Shown: positions 15,606-24,715, counted from the first letter of the stretch. The stretch: DNA of 43,446 bases from Candidatus Avoscillospira stercorigallinarum (GCA_018713205.1 DVFN01000055.1:1-43446); one strand, 5' to 3'. Notes: generated by a model from the sequence alone, not told the origin. Program-made: numbers and translations.

Positions 15606-16627
15606 TTGCCCTGGTTGCCTTCACCCGCCGGGGCGCGGCCCTGGGGAAAACTCTGGCGGCGGCGTTGGGCGGACAGCTCTACACGTCGGCGCGGCTTTCG
15701 TCGGAATTGGGCCTGCCCGCCGTGGAGGATCTGACCGCCTGGACCGGAGCCCGGTTCGCCGACTCCGAGGCCATCGTCTTTCTCTCGGCCACGGGCATCG
15801 CGGTCCGGGCCATCGCGCCCCACGTCCGGGACAAGTTCACCGACCCGGCGGTGGTGTCGGTGGATGAGGCCGGGCGCTTCGCCGTGCCCCTGCTGTCGGG
15901 CCACGTGGGCGGGGCCAACACGCTGGCCCAGCGCATCGCCGCCCTGACCGGCGGCCAGGCCGTGGTCTCCACAGCCACCGACGTCAACGGCCGCTTCGCC
16001 GTGGATGTGTGGGCCAAGGCCCAGAACCTGGTGCTGGTGGAGCGGGCCGCGGCCAAGGCCGTATCGGCGGCCATCTTAGAGGGAACGCCCGTGGGCTTCC
16101 GCAGCCGCTATCCGGTGTCCGGGCCGCTGCCCGAGGGCCTTACCGGCGGCGCGGCCGCAATCGGCATCCTGGTGGACGACACGGCGGGGGAGAACCCCTA
16201 CGAGACCACCCTGCACCTGGTTCCCAGGGCCGTGACCCTGGGCCTGGGCTGCCGCCGGGGCACGACCCGGGAGGCCCTGGAGGCGCAGATCTCCCAGGTG
16301 CTGGCGGCCCATCAGCTGCCCTGGGCGGCGGTGACGGCCCTGGCCTCCATCGACTTAAAATCCGACGAGCCGGGGCTCCTGGCTCTGGCCGAGGCATATC
16401 ATCTGCAAACCCACTTCTATCCCGCCGCTGCGCTGGCCGCGGAGCCCGGGGACTTCCCGGCCTCGGAGCTGGTCAGCCGGGTCACCGGCGTGGACAACGT
16501 CTGCCAGCGGGCGGCCCAGCGGGCCGGGGGGCGGGTCTTCCTGCCCAAGACGGCGGGCGGCGGCGTCACCGTGGCGGCGGCCATGGGGGACGTACATCTG
16601 ACATTTCCATCGGAGGGACGAGCATGA
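15602..16627 (+). CDS. cbiG: Cobalt-precorrin-5A hydrolase CbiG
   Basis: A 341-aa enzyme that opens the delta-lactone of cobalt-precorrin-5A and releases acetaldehyde, the anaerobic pathway's ring-contraction step. Visible features are the N-terminal domain with FLSATGIAVRAIAPH and LLSGHVGGANTLAQ, then the C-terminal CbiG domain from about 200 with LGLGCRRGT and STIDLKSDE-like SIDLKSDEPG. The start is GTG 15602, overlapping the cbiF stop by 4 nt; no better ATG is near. The stop overlaps cbiH (ATGA). Confidence 0.93.
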   Translation: MIALVAFTRRGAALGKTLAAALGGQLYTSARLSSELGLPAVEDLTAWTGARFADSEAIVFLSATGIAVRAIAPHVRDKFTDPAVVSVDEAGRFAVPLLSGHVGGANTLAQRIAALTGGQAVVSTATDVNGRFAVDVWAKAQNLVLVERAAAKAVSAAILEGTPVGFRSRYPVSGPLPEGLTGGAAAIGILVDDTAGENPYETTLHLVPRAVTLGLGCRRGTTREALEAQISQVLAAHQLPWAAVTALASIDLKSDEPGLLALAEAYHLQTHFYPAAALAAEPGDFPASELVSRVTGVDNVCQRAAQRAGGRVFLPKTAGGGVTVAAAMGDVHLTFPSEGRA

Positions 16628-17355
16628 AAGAATTATGGATCATCGGCCTGGGCCCCGGCGGCGGCCGGGATTTGACGGGCCGGGCCCGGGAGGCCCTGGA
16701 AAAGGCCGACGTCATCGTGGGCTACACCGTCTATATCGACCTCATCCGGGCCGAGTTCGGCCACAAGGACCTGCGGACCACTCCCATGCGCAAGGAGCAG
16801 GAGCGGTGCGAGATGGCGTTGGAGCTGGCCGATTCCGGCAAGGTCGTGGCCATGGTCTGCTCCGGCGACCCGGGCGTCTACGGCATGGCGGGGCTGTGCT
16901 ATGAGCTCGCGCCCCGGTGGCCCGAGGTGCGGCTGGAGGTCATTCCCGGCATTACGGCGGCCTGCGGCGGCGCGGCGGTGCTGGGCGCGCCGCTGATGCA
17001 CGATTTCTGCCTGATCTCCCTCTCGGACCTGATGACCCCCTGGGAGAAGATCGAAAAGCGGCTCCGGGCCGCCGGCGAGGCCGACTTCGTCCTCTGCCTC
17101 TACAACCCCTCCAGCCACAAGCGGAAGGACTATCTCCGCCGGGCCTGCGAGATTTTGCTGGAGTCCAAATCCCCCGACACCCCCTGCGGCTGCGTCCGGG
17201 AAATCGGCCGGGCCGGGGAGACGGCCACGGTGCTGACCCTGGGCGAGCTCCGCGACGCCCAGGTGGATATGTTCACTACGGTGTTCATCGGCAACAGCCA
17301 GACGAAGATTCTCGGCGGCAAGCTGGTGACGCCCCGGGGCTATCTCCAGCGATGA
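16624..17355 (+). CDS. cbiH: Cobalt-precorrin-3 C17-methyltransferase CbiH
   Basis: A 243-aa tetrapyrrole methyltransferase that adds the C17 methyl and drives ring contraction. Recognisable blocks are IIGLGPGG, VIVGYTVYIDL, CSGDPGVYGMA and IPGITAACGGAA, with YNPSSHKRKDYL in the C-terminal half. Length is typical for CbiH without extra domains. It overlaps cbiG upstream and cbiJ downstream by 4 nt each. Confidence 0.95.
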   Translation: MKELWIIGLGPGGGRDLTGRAREALEKADVIVGYTVYIDLIRAEFGHKDLRTTPMRKEQERCEMALELADSGKVVAMVCSGDPGVYGMAGLCYELAPRWPEVRLEVIPGITAACGGAAVLGAPLMHDFCLISLSDLMTPWEKIEKRLRAAGEADFVLCLYNPSSHKRKDYLRRACEILLESKSPDTPCGCVREIGRAGETATVLTLGELRDAQVDMFTTVFIGNSQTKILGGKLVTPRGYLQR

Positions 17356-18104
17356 GCATTTTGTTATTCGGCGGTACCGCCGAGGGACATAGCCTGGCCC
17401 GGCGGCTGGCCCAGGCGGGGCTGGCGGTGACCTGCTCCGTGGCCACGGCCTACGGCGAGGCCGTGCTGGAGCCCACGCCGGGGCTGACGGTCCATGTGGG
17501 CCGGATGGACGCGGACCAGATGGCCGCCGAAATGGCCAAGGGCTATACCTGCGTGGTGGACGCCACCCACCCCTATGCCGACCGGGTCAGCGAGAACATC
17601 CGCCGTGCGGCGGAGACGGCGGGGCTGCCCTACTACCGGCTGCTCCGGCCCCGGGAGGCGGCGGAGGGCGTCCTCTGGGCCGATTCCCCGGCTGACGCGG
17701 CCCGGATGCTGGCGGACCTGCCGGGCAACGTGCTCCTGACCACCGGCAGCAAGGATCTCAAGACCTTCACCCAGGTGCCGGACTATCGGGACCGGCTCTA
17801 CGTCCGGGTGCTGCCCAGCCTGGAGAGCCTGTCGGCGGCCCTGGACCTGGGCTATCCGGCGGCCCACATCCTCTGTATGCAGGGGCCCTTCCCGGAGAAG
17901 CTCAACGCCGCCCTGCTGGAGGCCGTGGACGCCAAAATCCTGGTGACCAAGGACACCGGCAAGGCCGGGGGCTTCCCGGAGAAGGCGGCGGCGGCCCGGT
18001 CCGCCGGGGCGAAGCTGCTGGTGATCCGCCGCCCCACCCAGGAGACCGGCTACACCCTGGACGCGCTCTATGACTTCCTGACGAAAGGGCGGGAACGCCT
18101 ATGA
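17352..18104 (+). CDS. cbiJ: Cobalt-precorrin-6A reductase CbiJ
   Basis: A 250-aa NAD(P)H-dependent reductase of the CobK/CbiJ family acting on cobalt-precorrin-6A. The N-terminal ILLFGGTAEGHSLA, the VVDATHPYADRVSENI block, LTTGSKDL and the C-terminal LVTKDTGKAGGFPEK block are diagnostic. The start at 17352 overlaps the cbiH stop; the stop overlaps cbiET. Confidence 0.95.
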   Translation: MSILLFGGTAEGHSLARRLAQAGLAVTCSVATAYGEAVLEPTPGLTVHVGRMDADQMAAEMAKGYTCVVDATHPYADRVSENIRRAAETAGLPYYRLLRPREAAEGVLWADSPADAARMLADLPGNVLLTTGSKDLKTFTQVPDYRDRLYVRVLPSLESLSAALDLGYPAAHILCMQGPFPEKLNAALLEAVDAKILVTKDTGKAGGFPEKAAAARSAGAKLLVIRRPTQETGYTLDALYDFLTKGRERL

Positions 18105-19303
18105 AAACCTGTTATCTGATCGGAATCGGCATGGGTAATCCGGCCCTGCTGACCGGCGAGGCCACGGCGGCCATCGCGGCCAGCGGCCAGCTGGTGGGCG
18201 CGGCCCGGATGCTGGCGGCCTTCCCGGACCACCCCGGCGAGAAGCGCGCCTTGATCCGGCCCCAGGACATCGCCCAAGCCGCGGCGGATTTCCCCGGCGA
18301 CACGGCGGTGCTGCTCTCCGGCGACCCGGGCTTCTACTCCGGCGCGGCCAAGCTCTACGACTGCCTCAGCGGCGTGGAGGTGAAGACGCTGCCCGGCGTC
18401 TCCTCCCTGTCCTATTTCTGCGCCCGGCTCCATCGGCCCTGGCAGGACGTCCATGTGGTGTCGGTCCACGGCCGGGCGGCCAACGTGGTGGGGGAGATCC
18501 AGTCCCACCGGGAGACCTTTCTGCTGACCGGCTCCAACTGCACGGCCCCCCAGGTCTGCCGCCTGCTGGCCGGGGCCGGGCTGGGCGGCCTGACGGTCCA
18601 CATCGGCCAGCGCCTGTCCTACCCCGACGAGGTCCTGACCTCGGGCACCGCCGAAGCCCTCTGCGACATGGCATGCACGGACTTGGCCGTCATGCTGGTG
18701 GAGAACCCCGCGCCCCTCACGTGGCGGTGCGGCGCGCCCAGCCTCTGGGACCGGCAGATGGTCCGGGGCAAGGTGCCCATGACCAAGGAGGCCGTCCGCA
18801 CCCTGGCCGTGGCCAAGCTGGAGCTCCGGCCCGAGAGCGTGGCCTGGGACGTGGGCGCGGGCACCGGGTCGGTCAGCTGTGCCATGGCGCTGGCGGCCTA
18901 CCGGGGCGCGGTCTACGCCGTGGAGCACAAGGAGGAGGCCGTGGCCCTGATCGAGGAGAACAAGAACAAGCTGGGCCTGCCCAACCTCCATATCGTCTTC
19001 GGCGCGGCCCCCGCGGCCCTTTCCGAGCTGCCCCGGCCCGACGCCGTGTTTATCGGCGGCTCCGGCGGGCAGATGGAGGAGATCTTCCGCACGATTCTGG
19101 AGAAAAATCCGGCGGCGAAGCTCTGCCTCACCGCCGTCAGCCTGGAGAGCCTCACCGAGGGGCTTTCGATGTTCGAGAAATTCCGCCTGATCAACGTGGA
19201 TATCACCCAGCTCACCGCCGCCCAGGCCCAGGCCTTGGGCCGGTATCACATGATGCTGGGGCAGAATCCCGTCTACATCCTCACCGGGGAGGGTCAGCCA
19301 TGA
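18101..19303 (+). CDS. cbiET: CbiE-CbiT fusion: cobalt-precorrin-7 C5-/C15-methyltransferase and C12 decarboxylase
   Basis: A 400-aa bifunctional protein. Residues 1 to about 200 are the CbiE tetrapyrrole methyltransferase (IGIGMGNPALLT, SGDPGFYSGA, LPGVSSLSYFCARL). Residues about 205-400 are the CbiT class I methyltransferase/decarboxylase with the SAM loop WDVGAGTGSVS and FIGGSGGQMEEI. The fused form corresponds to CobL of the aerobic pathway and is common in Firmicutes. Start and stop overlap the neighbouring genes by 4 nt. Confidence 0.94.
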   Translation: MKTCYLIGIGMGNPALLTGEATAAIAASGQLVGAARMLAAFPDHPGEKRALIRPQDIAQAAADFPGDTAVLLSGDPGFYSGAAKLYDCLSGVEVKTLPGVSSLSYFCARLHRPWQDVHVVSVHGRAANVVGEIQSHRETFLLTGSNCTAPQVCRLLAGAGLGGLTVHIGQRLSYPDEVLTSGTAEALCDMACTDLAVMLVENPAPLTWRCGAPSLWDRQMVRGKVPMTKEAVRTLAVAKLELRPESVAWDVGAGTGSVSCAMALAAYRGAVYAVEHKEEAVALIEENKNKLGLPNLHIVFGAAPAALSELPRPDAVFIGGSGGQMEEIFRTILEKNPAAKLCLTAVSLESLTEGLSMFEKFRLINVDITQLTAAQAQALGRYHMMLGQNPVYILTGEGQP

Positions 19304-20676
19304 TGCCGCGTATTCTGTTCTGTGCCCCGTCCTCGGGGACCGGCAAGACCACTGTGACCTGCGCCGTGCTCCGGGCCTTCCAGCGCCGGGGGCTGAAGCT
19401 GGCGGCCTGCAAGTCCGGGCCGGACTACATCGATCCCATGTTCCACCAGAAGGTTCTGGACACCCCCAGCACCAATCTGGACCTGTTCTTCTTCTCCTCC
19501 GAGACGGCCCGGGCCCTGCTGCGGCAGGTAGGGGAGGGGGCCGATTTGACGGTGCTGGAGGGAGCCATGGGCTTCTACGACGGCATCGCCACCAGCGAGC
19601 GGGCCTCGGCCTATGACCTGGCTGTGCAAACGAAGACCCCGGCGGTGCTGGTGCTGGACGGCCGGGGCAGCGCCTTGAGTCTGGCGGCCACGGTGAAGGG
19701 CTTTCAGGCCTTCCGCAGTCCCAACCCCATCCGGGGCGTGCTCCTCAACCGCGCCAAGCCCGCCATGGCCCAGCGCCTGGGGGAGATGCTGCTGCGGGAG
19801 ACCGGGCTGCCGCTGCTGGGCTGCCTGCCGCCCCTGGAGGGCTGCGGCTTTGAGAGCCGCCACCTGGGGCTGGTCACCGCCGGGGAGATTCAGGACCTCC
19901 AGCAGAAGCTGGACCGGCTGGCCGACGCGGCGGAAGAATCCGTCGATCTGGACGCCATCTTAGAGCTGGCCCGGGAGGCGCCGGACGTGAAGGACAAGCT
20001 CAAGCTCCCCAAAGCGCCCCGGGGCAAGGTGAAAATCGCCGTCGCCCGGGACGAGGCCTTCTGTTTTTACTATGAATCCTCCCTCCGGATTCTCCGGTCG
20101 CTGGGGGCGGCGCTGGTGGACTTCTCGCCCCTCCATGACAAGAAGCTGCCCAAGGGCGTCTGCGGCCTCTATCTCGGCGGCGGCTATCCGGAGCTCCACG
20201 CCGAGGCCCTGGCCATGAACCACGCCATGCGCGAGTCGGTCCGGGCCGCCGTGGCGGCGGGGATGCCCACCGTCGCCGAGTGCGGCGGCTTCCTCTACCT
20301 CCAGCGGACCCTCCAGGACCAGGGGCGGCACCCTTGGCTCATGGCCTCGGCCTTGGACGCCGAGGGCTTCCCCACCGGCCAGCTCTCCCGGTTCGGCTAT
20401 ATCACCCTGCGGGCCAAGACCGACAGCCTCCTCTTTGAGGCCGGGGAGGAGATGCCCGCCCATGAGTTCCACTATTGGGACTCCACCGACCCGGGCCACA
20501 GCTTCGAGGCCCAAAAGCCTCTGTCTCAGCGCCACTGGGAGACCGGCGTGGCGACGCCCAGCCTCTATGCCGGATTTCCCCACTTTCATTTTGCCTCCAA
20601 GCCCCAGGCGGCGGTCCGGTTTCTGGCCGCGGCCCGGCGCTGGCGGGAGGCGCAAAAGGAGATGCAGCAGAAATGA
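19300..20676 (+). CDS. cbiA: Cobyrinate a,c-diamide synthase CbiA
   Basis: A 458-aa ATP- and glutamine-dependent amidotransferase that amidates the a and c side chains of cobyrinate. The dethiobiotin-synthetase-like N-domain has the P-loop APSSGTGKTT (9-18) and KSGPDYIDPMFH. The C-terminal glutaminase domain has VAECGGFLYL with catalytic Cys328 and a C-terminal FPHFHFAS block. ATG 19300 overlaps the cbiET stop; a second ATG directly follows at 19303. Confidence 0.95.
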   Translation: MMPRILFCAPSSGTGKTTVTCAVLRAFQRRGLKLAACKSGPDYIDPMFHQKVLDTPSTNLDLFFFSSETARALLRQVGEGADLTVLEGAMGFYDGIATSERASAYDLAVQTKTPAVLVLDGRGSALSLAATVKGFQAFRSPNPIRGVLLNRAKPAMAQRLGEMLLRETGLPLLGCLPPLEGCGFESRHLGLVTAGEIQDLQQKLDRLADAAEESVDLDAILELAREAPDVKDKLKLPKAPRGKVKIAVARDEAFCFYYESSLRILRSLGAALVDFSPLHDKKLPKGVCGLYLGGGYPELHAEALAMNHAMRESVRAAVAAGMPTVAECGGFLYLQRTLQDQGRHPWLMASALDAEGFPTGQLSRFGYITLRAKTDSLLFEAGEEMPAHEFHYWDSTDPGHSFEAQKPLSQRHWETGVATPSLYAGFPHFHFASKPQAAVRFLAAARRWREAQKEMQQK

Positions 20677-21740
20677 CCTTGCAGGAAGTTGTCGCCGCCA
20701 TCCGCCCCGCGGACCCCGCGGCCCGGAAGCAGGCTGAAATACAGTGGAGCAACGTGGGCAAGCCCCTGGGCTCCCTGGGCCTTTTGGAGGATATGGTGGT
20801 CCGCATGGCCGGGATGTTCGGCACGGCGGATTTCTCCATCGCCAACAAGGCCGTGGTGCCCTTCTGCGCCGACAACGGCGTGGTAGCCGAGGGCGTCACC
20901 CAGTCCGGCCAGGAGGTCACCGCCGTCGTGGCCGGGAATATGGCCCGCCGGACCTCCAGCGTCTGCCGGATGGCCCAGGTGGCCGGGGCCCAGGTCTACC
21001 CCGTGGATATTGGCATGGCCTACGCCGTGGATCACCCCGGCATCGCCCAGAGGTGCGTCCGCCGGGGCGGCACCGGGAACTTTGTCAAGGAATTGGCCAT
21101 GACCCGGGCCGAGGCGGAGCAGGCCGTGCTCACCGGCGTGGAAATTGCCCGGGAGCTCCACGGCCAGGGCGTCAACCTGCTGGCCATGGGCGAAATGGGC
21201 ATCGGCAACACCACCACCTCGGCGGCGGTGCTGACGGTGCTGCTGGGCTCCACCCCCCGGGAGATGACCGGCCGGGGCGCGGGCCTCTCCGACGAGGGCC
21301 TGAAGCGGAAGGTCAAGGCCATCGAGACCGCCCTGGCGCTGCACCAGCCCGACCCCGAGGACGCCATCGACATCCTCTCCAAGGTGGGCGGCTTCGATCT
21401 GGCGGGACTCTGCGGTCTGGCGCTGGGCGCGGCCCTGTGCCGGATTCCGGTGCTGCTGGACGGCCTGATCTCCTGTGCGGCGGCGCTGCTGGCCGTGAAG
21501 CTCTGCCCGGCGGCCGGGGATTACCTGCTGGCCAGCCATCTGTCGGCGGAGCCCGCCGGTTGGCCGGTGCTCAACGCCCTGGGCGTCAAGCCCCTGGTCC
21601 AGGCCGGCATGCGGCTGGGCGAGGGCACCGGGGCCGTGGCCGTGATGCCCATGCTGGATATGGCCATGGTGGTCTACCACGGCGACACCTTCGACGATTT
21701 GCAGATCGAGGCCTATACGCCCCAGGCGGAGGACTTCTGA
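20673..21740 (+). CDS. cobT: Nicotinate-nucleotide--DMB phosphoribosyltransferase CobT
   Basis: A 355-aa enzyme that makes alpha-ribazole phosphate from a benzimidazole base and nicotinate mononucleotide, activating the lower ligand. The catalytic base is Glu317 in MRLGEGTGAV, the same position as in Salmonella CobT. KPLGSLGLLEDM, FCADNGVVAEGVTQSGQEVT and EMGIGNTTTSAAV are further family blocks. It overlaps cbiA by 4 nt and cobU by 1 nt. No benzimidazole synthesis gene (bzaA/bluB) is seen, so the base may be salvaged or made elsewhere. Confidence 0.95.
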   Translation: MTLQEVVAAIRPADPAARKQAEIQWSNVGKPLGSLGLLEDMVVRMAGMFGTADFSIANKAVVPFCADNGVVAEGVTQSGQEVTAVVAGNMARRTSSVCRMAQVAGAQVYPVDIGMAYAVDHPGIAQRCVRRGGTGNFVKELAMTRAEAEQAVLTGVEIARELHGQGVNLLAMGEMGIGNTTTSAAVLTVLLGSTPREMTGRGAGLSDEGLKRKVKAIETALALHQPDPEDAIDILSKVGGFDLAGLCGLALGAALCRIPVLLDGLISCAAALLAVKLCPAAGDYLLASHLSAEPAGWPVLNALGVKPLVQAGMRLGEGTGAVAVMPMLDMAMVVYHGDTFDDLQIEAYTPQAEDF

Positions 21741-22252
21741 TGGTCACCCTGGTCACCGGCGGCTCGGCCTCGGGGAAATCGGCCTACGCCGAGGGTCTGG
21801 TGCTCGAGTCTCCGGCCCGGCCCCGGGTCTACGCGGCGGCCATGGAGCCCTTTGGCGAGGAGGCCCGGCGGCGCATCGAGCGCCACCGGCAGCTGCGGGC
21901 CGGGAAGGGCTTCGAGACCTGGGAGCTGCCCCGGGCGGCGGACTACGGGACCATCCCGGCGGGCTGCGCGGCCCTCTTGGAGTGCGTCACCACCCTGACG
22001 GCCAACGAGTGCTTCGGCCCCCTGGGCTTCGACGGGGCCGAGGACCGGATCGTGGCGGGCGTTGCGGCCTTTTGTCAGAGGGCCGCCGACGCGGTCCTGG
22101 TCAGCGGCGACCTGTTCACCGACGGCATGACCTATCCCGCCGAGACCGAGCGGTATCTCCAGGTGCTGGCCGGGGTGAACCGGCGGCTGGCGGCATTGGC
22201 CGACCGGGTGGTGGAGGTCTGCTGCGGCATTCCGATTGTGATAAAGGAGTAG
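21740..22252 (+). CDS. cobU: Adenosylcobinamide kinase / guanylyltransferase CobU
   Basis: A 170-aa bifunctional enzyme that phosphorylates adenosylcobinamide and attaches GMP. The P-loop is GGSASGKS (7-14). His49 in RIERHRQ matches the histidine guanylylated in Salmonella CobU. LLECVTTLTAN is the mid-protein family block. The C-terminus ends in VEVCCGIPIVIKE, where classical CobU has VVSGIP. It overlaps cobT by 1 nt and precedes cobS by 3 nt. A second, shorter CobU-like gene follows at 23190. Confidence 0.92.
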   Translation: MVTLVTGGSASGKSAYAEGLVLESPARPRVYAAAMEPFGEEARRRIERHRQLRAGKGFETWELPRAADYGTIPAGCAALLECVTTLTANECFGPLGFDGAEDRIVAGVAAFCQRAADAVLVSGDLFTDGMTYPAETERYLQVLAGVNRRLAALADRVVEVCCGIPIVIKE

Positions 22253-22255
22253 CGT

Positions 22256-23017
22256 ATGGGCAAGCTTTGGAAATCCTTCACCTTGGCGACGGCCATGTAT
22301 TCGGCCCTCCCGACCCCCAGGACCGACTGGGACAACGACTCCATGGCCTATGCCTTCTGCTTCTTCCCCTGGGTGGGGCTGGTGGTGGGCGGCGCGGAGC
22401 TCTTGTGGTGGAAGCTGGCCGGTTGGCTGGAGATCGGCGGCCTGCTCTTTGCCGCCGTGGCGGCGCTGCTGCCGCTGCTGGTCACCGGGGGCATCCATCT
22501 GGACGGCTTTCTGGACGTGGCCGACGCCCGGAGCTCCCACCAGAGCCGGGCGCGGAAGCTGGAGATTCTCAAGGACTCCCACGTGGGGGCCTTCGCGGTC
22601 ATCGCCATGGGCTGCTATCTGCTGCTGTACACGGCGCTGTGGAGCGCGGTGACGCCCCATCCGGCGCTGATCCTGGTACCGGTCCTGTCCCGGACCCTGT
22701 CGGGCCTGGCGGCCATCCACTGGAAGAACGCCCGGGGCTCGGGAATGCTGGCGTCCTTCTCCCAGGCCTCGGCCCTGCGGGCCAACCGGGTGACGCTGCT
22801 GGTCTGGCTCTTCACCGCGGCGCTGGCATTGGGCTGTCTCCCGGGCTGGGAGGGCATCGCGGTGCTGGCGGCGGCGCTTTTGAGCGTTCTCTATTACCGA
22901 TTTATGAGTCATCGGGAGTTCGGCGGCATCACCGGCGACCTGGCCGGGTGGTTCGTCCAGGTCATGGAGCTGGCCGCCCTGGCGGCGGTGGTGCTGGTGC
23001 AGCGCCTGCCGCTGTAA
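22256..23017 (+). CDS. cobS: Cobalamin synthase CobS (adenosylcobinamide-GDP ribazoletransferase)
   Basis: A 253-aa integral membrane enzyme that joins adenosylcobinamide-GDP and alpha-ribazole (phosphate), the final assembly step. The signature GGIHLDGFLDVADA and the following HQSRARKLEILKDSHVGAF are present, with several hydrophobic spans after residue 110. The ATG at 22256 follows the cobU stop by 3 nt. A gap with two palindromic repeats follows. Confidence 0.94.
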   Translation: MGKLWKSFTLATAMYSALPTPRTDWDNDSMAYAFCFFPWVGLVVGGAELLWWKLAGWLEIGGLLFAAVAALLPLLVTGGIHLDGFLDVADARSSHQSRARKLEILKDSHVGAFAVIAMGCYLLLYTALWSAVTPHPALILVPVLSRTLSGLAAIHWKNARGSGMLASFSQASALRANRVTLLVWLFTAALALGCLPGWEGIAVLAAALLSVLYYRFMSHREFGGITGDLAGWFVQVMELAALAAVVLVQRLPL

Positions 23018-23047
23018 GCCTGCCACAGTGAGAAAACCGTGGGGATC

Positions 23048-23153
23048 GCGTAGGGGAGGGCTTTATGCCCTCCCGTGCCCAGGCGGCTAGATTGGAACAG
23101 CCATCGCCCAGCCGCAGCCCTGCCCGGGCGGGGATAAACCCCGCCCCTACGAG
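23048..23153. repeat. Two palindromic repeats between cobS and the second cobU-like gene
   Basis: A forward copy at about 23048-23077 (inner GAGGGCTTTATGCCCTC) and a reverse copy at about 23124-23153 (inner GGGGATAAACCCC). They are oriented toward each other with a tail-like CAGCCCTGCCCGGGCGG next to the second. Confidence 0.88.
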
Positions 23154-23189
23154 AGGATTAGGGCGGCTTCGGCAAAAGGAGGAAACACC

Positions 23190-23519
23190 GTGCATTTGAT
23201 TATCGGCGGAGCCCATCAGGGGAAGCTCCGATACGCCTTGTCTCTGGGCTATACCGAGGCCGACGTGGCCCGGTCGCTGCCCACGGACAAGCCCATTTTA
23301 TACGGCTTGCAGGCCCTGACCCGGGAGGACCCGACGCTGACGGCGGCGGAGATCCCCGACTGCATCGTGATCTGCGACGAGCTGGGCTGCGGCGTGGTGC
23401 CCATGGACTACGAGGACCGCGCCTGGCGGGAACGCACCGGACGCCTCCTCTGCGACCTGGCCGCCGAAGCCGCCCGGGTGGACCGGGTCTTCTGCGGTAT
23501 CCCCATGCGCCTTAAATAG
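23190..23519 (+). CDS. Short CobU-like P-loop protein
   Basis: A 109-aa protein resembling a shortened CobU. MHLIIGGAHQGK at the N-terminus looks like the CobU nucleotide-binding loop, and ICDELGCGVVPMD, WRERTGRLLCDLAAEAARVD and VFCGIPMRLK look like the C-terminal third of CobU. The middle, including the guanylylated His and the substrate region, is absent. AAAGGAGG (23175-23182) clearly supports the GTG start at 23190, so it looks expressed rather than decayed. It sits alone between repeat pairs in the cobalamin locus. It may be a regulatory or single-activity cobinamide kinase homologue; the function is not known. Confidence 0.72.
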   Translation: MHLIIGGAHQGKLRYALSLGYTEADVARSLPTDKPILYGLQALTREDPTLTAAEIPDCIVICDELGCGVVPMDYEDRAWRERTGRLLCDLAAEAARVDRVFCGIPMRLK

Positions 23520-23579
23520 GCTGACAGGCGGGCCACACCGCACAGGGCCGGACGCCTGAGACAAAGGCTCCCCTTGAGC

Positions 23580-23683
23580 CGTAGGGGCGCATTGTATATG
23601 CGCCCATGCCCAGCCGCCGGAACTACCGGCCCCTGGTGGGGATCGGAAGCCGGTCTGGGCGGATATACAATCCGCCCCTACAC
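23580..23683. repeat. Two palindromic repeats between cobU-like gene and cbiB
   Basis: Forward copy at about 23580-23606 (inner GCATTGTATATGC) and reverse copy at about 23657-23683 (inner GGATATACAATCC). The 224-nt gap between the cobU-like gene and cbiB holds nothing else but the cbiB ribosome site. Confidence 0.88.
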
Positions 23684-23743
23684 GCGCAGCGCACTCCCCT
23701 CAAGGGGAGACTTTTCCCACAAAAACCTTGGAGGCACATTGCC

Positions 23744-24715
23744 ATGAATCATCTCACCGCCCTGCTGTTGGGCTTTTGCATCGATTTGCTGCTGGGGGAC
23801 CCCCGGTGGCTCTATCATCCGGTCCAGGCCATCGGCTGGCTCATCGTCAAGCTGGAGCCGCCTCTGCGGCGGGCCTTCCCGGATTCGGACCGGGGACAGG
23901 TCCGGGCGGGCGTCGCCCTGGTGATTCTGGTGGTGGGCATCACCGGCCTGGTCAGCGGCGGGGTTCTCTGGGGGCTTCACCGCCTCCATCCCATGGCGGG
24001 CTTTGCGGGCGAGGTGATTCTCTGCTGGCTGATCCTCGCCGCCAAGTCTCTGCGGACCGAGAGCATGAAGGTGGTCAAGGCCCTGGAGACCGGGACCCTG
24101 GACGACGGCCGCCGGGCCGTGTCCATGATCGTGGGCAGGGACACCGAGCATCTCAGCGAGGCGGAGGTCTTAAAGGCCGCCGTGGAGACCGTGGCCGAGA
24201 ACGCCTCCGACGGCATTCTGGCGCCGCTCCTGTTCGCCGCGGTCCTGGGCCCGGTGGGCGGCATCTGCTACAAGGCCGTCAACACCATGGACTCCATGGT
24301 GGGCTACAAAAATGACCGGTACCTCTACTTCGGCCGGGCGGCGGCCAAGCTGGACGACGTGCTCAACTTCCTTCCGGCGCGGATTTCGGGCGTTCTCATG
24401 GCCGCGGCGGCCTGTCTGGGCTTCGACGGGAAGAACGCCTTCCGCATTTTCTTCCGGGACCGGAAGAACCACGCCTCGCCCAACTCGGCCCACACCGAGG
24501 CGGCCTGCGCCGGGGCGCTGGGGCTCCAGCTGGGCGGCACCCACGACTACTTCGGCAAGCCCGTGGTCAAGCCCGCCATCGGCGACGATCTCCGGGCCGT
24601 GACCCGGGGCGACGTGGCCGCGGCCAACCGGCTGGCTCTCACCACGGCCCTGCTGGCCCTGCTGATTTTTGATGTGCTGCCTCTGGCGGCGTTTGGGAGG
24701 CTTTTTGGATGGTAA
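23744..24715 (+). CDS. cbiB: Adenosylcobinamide-phosphate synthase CbiB
   Basis: A 323-aa membrane protein that attaches aminopropanol phosphate to adenosylcobyrate. LLLGDPRWLYHPVQAIG, ETVAENASDGILAPL, YKAVNTMDSMVGYKN and FRDRKNHASPNSAHTEAACAGALG are conserved CbiB blocks. GGAGG at 23730-23734 supports ATG 23744; a longer in-frame reading from 23606 passes through repeats and is rejected. It overlaps cobD by 7 nt. CobD makes the aminopropanol phosphate that CbiB uses. Confidence 0.95.
   Translation: MNHLTALLLGFCIDLLLGDPRWLYHPVQAIGWLIVKLEPPLRRAFPDSDRGQVRAGVALVILVVGITGLVSGGVLWGLHRLHPMAGFAGEVILCWLILAAKSLRTESMKVVKALETGTLDDGRRAVSMIVGRDTEHLSEAEVLKAAVETVAENASDGILAPLLFAAVLGPVGGICYKAVNTMDSMVGYKNDRYLYFGRAAAKLDDVLNFLPARISGVLMAAAACLGFDGKNAFRIFFRDRKNHASPNSAHTEAACAGALGLQLGGTHDYFGKPVVKPAIGDDLRAVTRGDVAAANRLALTTALLALLIFDVLPLAAFGRLFGW

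Noticed and set aside
23606..23743. Extended N-terminus of CbiB
   Set aside because: The extra 46 residues translate a palindromic repeat. The ATG at 23744 has GGAGG upstream and begins the family-typical sequence.
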